A stretch of 19,972 nt of DNA from Bifidobacteriaceae bacterium (lineage in GTDB: Bacteria; Actinomycetota; Actinomycetes; Actinomycetales; WQXJ01). The notes under the pieces were generated by a model. It was given only the letters and a program-made list of their open reading frames with translations. It did not search any database and was not told the DNA's origin. A program made the translations under genes and the position numbers. The DNA lies in assembly GCA_031265345.1 (NCBI GenBank), contig JAISCU010000057.1, positions 1-19,972 on the forward strand. The letters run 5' to 3'. Every line of letters starts with the position of its first letter. The stretch's first letter is position 1. Shown here one piece after another: positions 15,132 to 19,972 of the stretch.

Positions 15132-15159
15132 GCGGCATCGGACGCTGAGGGACGAAGCC
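15132..15159 (+). repeat. Dispersed intergenic repeat, copy 1
   Basis: This 28-bp segment matches 16136-16163 at 25 of 28 bases; both end in GAGGGACGAAGCC. Its core CGGCATCGGAC is also present at 17451 and 19949. It lies just after the sorting-signal remnant and touches the DUF1016 fragment. Confidence 0.6.
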
Positions 15160-15315
15160 TGCACTACGTGAAGAGGGCAGCCGAAGTCTGGCCGACCTTG
15201 AACGCGATTGGTCAACAAGGCGTTGACCAATTGCCGGGAGGTCATGTGACCGTGCTGCTGGGACGGCTCTCCACCCGCGTGGGCCGGGGCTACGGGTCCT
15301 GGCCGGTGGGCTGGG
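15150..15315 (+). pseudogene. DUF1016 (YhcG-type) nuclease gene fragment
   Basis: In one frame the sequence reads LHYVKRAAEVWPTLNAIGQQ, then GVDQLPGGHVTVLLGRLSTR. This aligns with residues 92-131 of the intact DUF1016 protein encoded at 16302-17405 (LHYMSKVAEAWPTEDEFVQR, DVEQLPWGHITVLIDRLSTR), and a weaker match reaches the GW at residue 146. Neither the N-terminal part nor the nuclease core is present. The fragment ends where a broken ATPase gene on the other strand begins (about 15290-15315). It is a relic of a second, diverged copy. Confidence 0.8.
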
Positions 15316-15975
15316 ACGACACGAATCGGCCGAAGCCTGGGACAGTGAACCTCAACTCGCCGTACCGGGGCGCTTCGACCACGCCCTTCGCGATCAATGA
15401 CCGGCGCGCCGCGCTCAGACGGGTCGTGTCCACGCCGAGTCTCCGCGCGACATCGGCCCTGGTGACCGTCTCCCCCTGGTGCGCCGCCATGGCGCGCAGG
15501 AACCGCCTCTCCGCTGCGGATGCCGCCTGCCAGCGAGGCTGGAACATCGACTCCAACTCGCCCCAGACCGCTTGTTCCGCGATCCTGACATGCTCCAACG
15601 CGATCCGGTCGCCGCCCACGGGCCTGGCCGCGCCCTACGTCGCCTCGCCGATGACCTGCAACGACTGGGGGTACCCGTCGCCTCGTGCGACGGCCCAATC
15701 CAGGGCGTCACCGCGCCCATGAACGGCCTGCGTTTGGGCCCGGCCGTCCAGACCACCACGAAACCCTCGCGGGCGGCATGGTCTGCCACGTCGCGCAACA
15801 GAGAGGTCTTGCCCATGCCGCGTGGACCGGTCACAACTGTCAGCGGACCCATCATCTCGCCGTAGGCTACGACCTTCGCCAGCCGGTCACGCAGTTTGGT
15901 CCGCTCGGGCCGCCGTCCGACGAAGACTTGGGGCCTTCCTCCAGGGCCGTAAGGATTGGGAAGCGCAGCAACCAA
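15290..15975 (-). pseudogene. AAA ATPase gene, broken by internal deletion, frameshift and amber codon
   Basis: The 5' part encodes FVGRRPERTKLRDRL and the Walker A TVVTGPRGMGKTSLLRDVAD (GPRGMGKT at residues 50-57), then AREGFVVVWTAG. The sequence then jumps, in another frame, to DALDWAVARGDGYPQSLQVI followed by GEAT, the C-terminal part of this ATPase family. A TAG (15635-15637) stands where a Trp is expected, and a winged-helix end follows (EMVTRADVARRLG-like VTRADVARRLGVDTTRLSAA, GVVEAPRYGELRFTVPGF). Walker B and the following roughly 150-200 residues are missing; the junction is near 15700-15730. The start may be TTG 15975 with TATAAC upstream. The intact relatives are ATP-binding proteins of about 380-400 aa with unclear roles. 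Confidence 0.8.
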
Positions 15976-16301
15976 CTGTAGGGGGTTGTTATAACTCGGG
16001 CAACCTATTACAAGCTATACAGGCAAGGCCGCGATTTGGCGCCGGGATGGAATCTCGGTCCGTTTGGGACGCTGACGGGATTGGCACCCGACGCCTTCAG
16101 CGTCCTAATCCGGGGGAACGCTCGCTGCCGACCGTGCGGCATGGGACACCGAGGGACGAAGCCCACACAGGCGCGCGCAGATACCGATCCCGGCGCGTTT
16201 TCCCAGGTCATCACGGTGTCAGAGGCACCTCGTAAAGTGATGGCATGTGGGGATCGGGCCCACAACGAAATGTCGTCAACGACGCTGGAGAGGAAGACCC
16301 C
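15976..16301. other. Intergenic region upstream of the DUF1016 gene
   Basis: It contains a GTTATAAC palindrome (15988-15995) next to the start of the broken ATPase gene, one dispersed repeat copy (16136-16163) and TAAAGT (16233-16238), a candidate -10 for the DUF1016 gene. TAAAGT is 6 nt before an in-frame ATG at 16245, so a leaderless longer form of that protein is possible. I see no gene in the first 250 bp. Confidence 0.4.
16136..16163 (+). repeat. Dispersed intergenic repeat, copy 2
   Basis: It matches copy 1 at 25 of 28 bases. The rest of the flanks differ, so the shared block is short and sharply bounded on the right after GAGGGACGAAGCC. Confidence 0.6.
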
Positions 16302-17405
16302 ATGACCGGCCTTGACCCCACAACTGATCGTGACCTCGAATACGCTCCCACTGGCTACGCCGAGTGGATCGCCGACGTCAAAGCCCGCGTGCGGGCCACC
16401 CAATACCGCGCGGCCCGCGCCGTCAACACCGAGGTCCTGCGACTGTACTGGTCCATCGGGCGAGACATCCTCGAGCGCCGACGAAACTCCAACTGGGGGG
16501 CGAAAGTCCTGGACCGCGCCGCAGCGGACCTACGAGCGGAGTTCCCCGGGATGAGCGGATTCTCGCGCACAAACCTGCACTACATGAGCAAGGTCGCTGA
16601 AGCCTGGCCGACCGAGGATGAATTTGTTCAACGCGACGTTGAACAATTGCCCTGGGGCCATATCACCGTCCTGATCGACCGGCTCTCGACCCGCGAAGAC
16701 CGGGATTGGTACGCGGCCCAGGCGGTCGCCAACGGTTGGAAACGCGGCCTGTTGGAGCACTTCATCAAGGCCGGCCTGAAAGGCGCCACCGGCAGCGCGC
16801 CCACCAACTTCGCCACCGCCTTGGAGCCCCCGGACTCGGAACTGGCCCAGGAACTCGTCAAGGACCCCTACGTGTTCGAGCACCTCGACGTGGTGCGGCG
16901 GGCGACCGAGCGCGACGTCGAACAGGCCCTCATGGACCGGCTGCAAGACACCCTGACCGAGTTCGGCCGGGGCATCGCGTTCGTCGGCCGCCAGGTCCGC
17001 TTCGAGGTCACCGACCACAGGGGCCGCACCGATGAACTGACCCTGGACCTGCTTCTATTCTCCATCCCGCAACTGCGCTACATCGTGGTCGAGTTGAAGG
17101 TCACCGATTTTCAACCGGCCTTCCTGGGACAGCTCTCGGCTTACGTCGGCCTCGTGGACGACAAGGTGCGCGACAAGTCCGCCCACGCCCCAACCATCGG
17201 CATCCTGCTGTGCACGGGCAAGAACGAAGCCATCGTCCGTTACACCCTGGCCAACATGACCTCAGCCTTGGGCGTGGCCGATTTCGATGGGCTACCCGCC
17301 GAGGCCAAGGCCGCGCTGCCTTCGGCACGCGAACTCGGCGCCGCCATGCAGGAGGAATTGGCCCGCCTGAAGGCGCTGGCGCCAGGCGGCGAGGAGGGCG
17401 CCTGA
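16302..17405 (+). CDS. DUF1016 / PDDEXK nuclease domain protein (YhcG family)
   Basis: This 367-aa protein has the full two-part DUF1016 layout. The N-terminal helical domain shows YAEWIADVKARVRATQYRAA, LRLYWSIGRDILERR, FPGMSGFSRTNLHYM and EQLPWGHITVL. The C-terminal PD-(D/E)XK domain shows KDPYVFEHLD, GIAFVGRQVRFEV, the catalytic-type Asp249 (LDLLLF) and Glu264-x-Lys266 (IVVELKV), QLSAYVGLVDD and TIGILLCTGKNE. The family is found on accessory DNA and in restriction or toxin loci; a Holliday-junction-type nuclease role has been proposed but is not settled. ATG 16302 has GGAGAGGAAG at an ideal distance. An in-frame ATG at 16245 would add 19 residues and would suit a leaderless transcript. A diverged fragment of a second copy lies 1 kb upstream. 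Confidence 0.92.
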   Translation: MTGLDPTTDRDLEYAPTGYAEWIADVKARVRATQYRAARAVNTEVLRLYWSIGRDILERRRNSNWGAKVLDRAAADLRAEFPGMSGFSRTNLHYMSKVAEAWPTEDEFVQRDVEQLPWGHITVLIDRLSTREDRDWYAAQAVANGWKRGLLEHFIKAGLKGATGSAPTNFATALEPPDSELAQELVKDPYVFEHLDVVRRATERDVEQALMDRLQDTLTEFGRGIAFVGRQVRFEVTDHRGRTDELTLDLLLFSIPQLRYIVVELKVTDFQPAFLGQLSAYVGLVDDKVRDKSAHAPTIGILLCTGKNEAIVRYTLANMTSALGVADFDGLPAEAKAALPSARELGAAMQEELARLKALAPGGEEGA

Positions 17406-17776
17406 CACTGTCAACAGCCTGACTTGGGCGGACGCGGGCGGGCGACCCAACGGCATCGGACATCTGGTGATGGTGACATCTTTCCCGGCGCCCCGACGTG
17501 TTGGGCGGCGAATCCCTGTGAGATTCGTCACACCTGCAGGCGCGGCCGGGCTGACAGCAGGCCCGGTTGCGCGCTCGCTTGATCGCCGCTCCGGCTCGGT
17601 GGCCTGCCGGAACACCCGCAGTCGCGGCTCGCTGGCTCCAGGTTCGGCCCGGCCGGAACCGCGCGTCGCTAGCTAAACCAAGCACGGAGCCCCCGCATTC
17701 CGTTGATAGCATGAACTTTGGATCCATTGGAATCCTGGCAACAGCCCGCACGAACTCGAACTAAGGCAGGACGTCC
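17406..17776. other. 371-bp intergenic region before the LRR gene, several hairpins
   Basis: It starts with TGACACTGTCA (17403-17413) over the upstream stop codon, then a dispersed repeat core (17451). CGAATC (17509-17514) pairs with GATTCG (17522-17527) across 7 nt, and CCGGGC (17546-17551) pairs with GCCCGG (17561-17566). The second hairpin could end DUF1016 transcription, although no T tract follows. TTGATA at 17703-17708 is a possible -35 for the LRR gene without a clear -10. I see no gene here. Confidence 0.4.
17451..17465 (+). repeat. Dispersed intergenic repeat core, copy 3
   Basis: It carries CGGCATCGGACATCT, 46 bp after the DUF1016 stop. The following GGTGATGG resembles AGTGGCGA after the copy at 19949, so these two share a slightly longer match. 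Confidence 0.45.
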
Positions 17777-19834
17777 GTGACAAGAACAAGAACAACCCCT
17801 CCCCTCCGTCGCAAAGCGACACTGGCTGGCATCGCGGTCCTGGCCGTGGGCCTGGCCGTCCCCGCCGTCGTCTCGGCCAAGGACGCTTGGGCCGCGCCCG
17901 CCACCTGCACCGACCCTGCCAGCGGATGCACCCTCGAGGCCTGGTTCGGGTCGCCAGGCATAGCCCAAGGAGTCCAGCAGTCATTGGCAGATAAAGGTGT
18001 CGCTGTGGACACCGATAGCGACCAGGTCACCCAAGCCCAACTCGACCTGGTGACCAGCCTCAACCTGGACGGCTTGGTCGACCAACCAGCGGCGCTGGAG
18101 AACCTGACCCATCTCACCAACCTGGGCTCCCTGAACCTGGAAGACAACCAGTTGACGACCCTGCCCGAGGCCGTCACCGACCTCAGCAACCTCCTCTCCC
18201 TGAACCTGGGCTCCAATCCCCTGGCGACCCTGCCGGACACTCTCACCAAGCTCAGCGAGCTGGAGACCTTGGACCTGTGGAACAGCCAGCTGACCGCCCT
18301 GCCCGGCGTTGTCACCGAGCTGACCAGCCTCACACACCTGCAACTCGGCCAAAACGAACTGGCGACCCTGCCCGACGCGATCGGCGACCTCACCAACCTG
18401 AGGGTCCTGGACCTGTGGAGCAACCGATTGACCACCCTGCCGGAGAGCTTCGCGAACCTCACGGACCTGGTGGGGCTGGACCTGTGGAGCAACCAGTTCA
18501 CGACCGTGCCCCAGGCCATCACCCAGCTCACCGGACTGGGTTACCTGTATCTGGATGACAACCAATTGACGACCGTGCCGGACACCATTGCCAACCTCAC
18601 CAACCTGCAGTACCTGGACCTGGGTTACAACCAATTGACAGCCGTGCCCGGCGTGGTCGCCGACCTGACCAGCCTCACCTACCTGGGCCTGGCCGGTCAC
18701 GGGTTCGTCACCCTGCCCGGCACCATCGGGAACCTCACTAACCTGACGTCCCTGGACTTGTCGAGCAACGCTTTCACGGCTGTGCCCGCAGGCATCGGCA
18801 ACCTCGCCCACCTGGGAATCTTGAACCTGAGCGACAACCAGTTGACGAGCCTGCCTGAGACCGTCACCGACCTCACCAGCCTCACGAGCCTGAACCTCTA
18901 CGGCAACCAGCTCACGACCGTGCCCGCAGCCATCGGCAACCTAACCAACCTGGCAGCGCTGGACCTGCGCGACAACCAGTTGACGGCTTTGCCGGACACC
19001 ATCGGCAACCTCGCCAGCCTGGAATACCTGAGCCTGGGCGGCAACCAGTTGGCGACCTTACCGGGCGCGATCAGCAATCTCACTGATCTGCAGCGCCTGG
19101 ACCTGAGCGACAACCAGTTGACCTGCTTGCCTGAGGGGGTTCTACCGTCCGGTCCCGAAGTCGATTTGGCGGGGAACCCCGGCTATTCCCAGGTCACCGG
19201 CACCGTTCCGGTTTGCAGCACGGATCCCGGCCCCTCGCCGTCCCCTTCGGTGCCGACCCAACCATCTCAGTCGCCCACACCGTCCACGCCGGTCGACCCT
19301 TCGGCTCCGGCCACCCTGCCCGCATCTCCGTCGGCATCTCCCTCGGCGTCGGTTGATCCTTCGCCGCTCGACCTGGTCGATCCTGACGAGTCCGACCTGG
19401 TTGATTCAGCCAAGGGGAAGATCGAATTGCCGCCCACCGTTCATGCGGGCGCGACGATCACGGTGGCCGTGGGAACGGAACACGCTGGCGAGACGGTCGC
19501 CGCGTTCGTGTTCTCCGACCCGATCAGCTTGGGCACCCATACCGTAGGCGCGAACGGGAGCATCCAGGTGACGTTGCCCGCGAATCTGAACGCCGGCAGC
19601 CACCGGGTAGCTGTGTACAGCTCGGACGGGGCGCTGATCGGCTGGCAGGCCACGACGGTGCGGACGCGCGCGGGCCAGGCTTCGGCCTCGCCCTCGCCTT
19701 CGCCGACCTCGCAATTGGAGTTCACCGGCGCCGACTCGGGCGCGCTGGCGCCAGCCGCTGCCTTGCTCGTCCTGGCTGGCGGGATCGCGGTCGCCGCAGC
19801 CCGCCGTTGGCGCCACCGAACCAGCCGCGTGTGA
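17777..19834 (+). CDS. Secreted, wall-anchored leucine-rich-repeat protein (LEFTG sorting signal)
   Basis: This 685-aa surface protein starts with a signal peptide (basic MTRTRTTPPLRRK, hydrophobic LAGIAVLAVGLAVPAVV, cleavage near SA or AWA at about 34-40). Residues 41-112 form an N-cap with WFGSPGIAQGVQQSL. Fifteen leucine-rich repeats of exactly 23 residues follow (about 113-457), pattern LxxLxxLxLxxNxLxxLP. After a Ser/Pro/Thr linker (about 478-535) comes an Ig-like domain (IELPPTVHAGATITVAVGTE to GWQATTV), a second Ser/Pro stretch, and LEFTG at 647-651 with hydrophobic span and ARRWRHR tail. A sortase should attach it to peptidoglycan. LRR surface proteins usually bind other proteins or host/biofilm partners; the ligand is unknown. 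GTG 17777 has AAGG and AGG at 17763-17770. Confidence 0.92.
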   Translation: MTRTRTTPPLRRKATLAGIAVLAVGLAVPAVVSAKDAWAAPATCTDPASGCTLEAWFGSPGIAQGVQQSLADKGVAVDTDSDQVTQAQLDLVTSLNLDGLVDQPAALENLTHLTNLGSLNLEDNQLTTLPEAVTDLSNLLSLNLGSNPLATLPDTLTKLSELETLDLWNSQLTALPGVVTELTSLTHLQLGQNELATLPDAIGDLTNLRVLDLWSNRLTTLPESFANLTDLVGLDLWSNQFTTVPQAITQLTGLGYLYLDDNQLTTVPDTIANLTNLQYLDLGYNQLTAVPGVVADLTSLTYLGLAGHGFVTLPGTIGNLTNLTSLDLSSNAFTAVPAGIGNLAHLGILNLSDNQLTSLPETVTDLTSLTSLNLYGNQLTTVPAAIGNLTNLAALDLRDNQLTALPDTIGNLASLEYLSLGGNQLATLPGAISNLTDLQRLDLSDNQLTCLPEGVLPSGPEVDLAGNPGYSQVTGTVPVCSTDPGPSPSPSVPTQPSQSPTPSTPVDPSAPATLPASPSASPSASVDPSPLDLVDPDESDLVDSAKGKIELPPTVHAGATITVAVGTEHAGETVAAFVFSDPISLGTHTVGANGSIQVTLPANLNAGSHRVAVYSSDGALIGWQATTVRTRAGQASASPSPSPTSQLEFTGADSGALAPAAALLVLAGGIAVAAARRWRHRTSRV
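18113..19147 (+). repeat. Fifteen 69-bp tandem coding repeats (LRR array)
   Basis: Each 69-bp unit encodes one 23-residue leucine-rich repeat. Units share stretches such as GACAACCAGTTGACG, but differ at many codon positions, so the array has diverged since duplication. It is in frame throughout with no insertion or missing residue, and the last unit changes to TCLPEGVLP, a capping form. Confidence 0.85.
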
Positions 19835-19857
19835 ACCGGCTCTGATCGACACTGACA

Positions 19858-19910
19858 GGGGCCGCGTCGGCCGCGTCCTCGGACGAGGACTGCGCCGACG
19901 CGGCCCCTTC
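19858..19910 (+). terminator. Compound hairpin terminator after the LRR gene
   Basis: GGGGCCGCGTCGGC (19858-19871) pairs perfectly with GCCGACGCGGCCCC (19894-19907), a 14-bp stem. Its loop contains a second perfect hairpin, GTCCTCG (19875-19881) with CGAGGAC (19884-19890). TTCTC follows. It begins 23 nt after the stop codon, so it most likely ends the LRR transcript, although the T tract is poor. Confidence 0.8.
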
Positions 19911-19948
19911 TCACTGCCCGGACGAGGGTACGGGGCGAGCCGGGCGGA

Positions 19949-19962
19949 CGGCATCGGACACC
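19949..19962 (+). repeat. Dispersed intergenic repeat core, copy 4
   Basis: CGGCATCGGACACC lies about 40 bp after the terminator. Upstream parts (GCGGCCCC, TGCCCGGACGAG, CCGGGCGG) are also found in the same order at 15086-15131 before copy 1, so the two loci share a longer, gapped block. The copy may continue beyond the window. Confidence 0.55.
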
Positions 19963-19972
19963 AAGTGGCGAA

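Noticed and set aside
15976..16301. 89-aa and 131-aa frames before the DUF1016 gene
   Set aside because: They resemble no family and one runs over a dispersed repeat copy. No ribosome binding site is present.
18113..19147. Regular 69-bp repeats as a possible CRISPR array
   Set aside because: Period and content are those of tandem coding repeats for a 23-residue LRR. There are no identical repeats separated by unique spacers.

Overview
This window comes from a high-GC Gram-positive bacterium, most likely an actinobacterium (Actinomycetota). The evidence is the GC-rich third codon positions, frequent GTG starts, a DUF222-type HNH endonuclease end, a family I36 peptidase inhibitor, a TIGR02680-type SMC operon, and a surface protein with an LEFTG sorting signal. 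I cannot name the genus. The region looks accessory: defence, toxin-antitoxin and surface genes mixed with decayed gene pieces. I see no rRNA, tRNA or CRISPR array.

Left part (1-4730). The 3' end of an HNH endonuclease is followed by a DUF2442 protein, a winged-helix/nucleotidyltransferase protein and a DUF4143 AAA+ ATPase. The last two have -10 hexamers 7-8 nt before their start codons, so both may be leaderless. Next comes a tightly overlapping trio: a DUF3990 (ADP-ribosyltransferase-like) protein, an 80-aa unknown protein and a DUF3791 protein. I read it as a candidate toxin-antitoxin-like or effector module. A 23-bp tandem repeat overlaps the end of the trio. A VapBC pair (Phd-like antitoxin and PIN toxin) follows on the minus strand, with an inverted repeat upstream that is a candidate operator.

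Middle part (4729-12957, minus strand). Four genes overlap by 4 nt each: DUF2397, DUF2398, a 1348-aa SMC-like ATPase (TIGR02680) and a DUF2399 Toprim-like protein. This is the gene set of a Wadjet (JetABCD) anti-plasmid SMC system of the DUF2397/2398/2399 type. The putative nuclease subunit gene carries a perfect 23-bp REP-like palindrome inside its reading frame, apparently an in-frame insertion.

Right part (12958-19972, mostly plus strand). A secreted I36-type protease inhibitor is followed 2 nt later by a lipoprotein of unknown function. Then comes a gene graveyard of about 1 kb: a frameshifted LEFTG sorting-signal remnant, a fragment of a DUF1016 nuclease gene, and an AAA ATPase gene broken by an internal deletion, a frameshift and an amber codon. 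An intact DUF1016/PD-(D/E)XK gene follows, and then a secreted 685-aa protein with fifteen 23-residue leucine-rich repeats, a Ser/Pro linker, an Ig-like domain and an LEFTG wall anchor. A long compound hairpin terminator closes the LRR gene. A short dispersed repeat (core CGGCATCGGAC) occurs in four intergenic places here.
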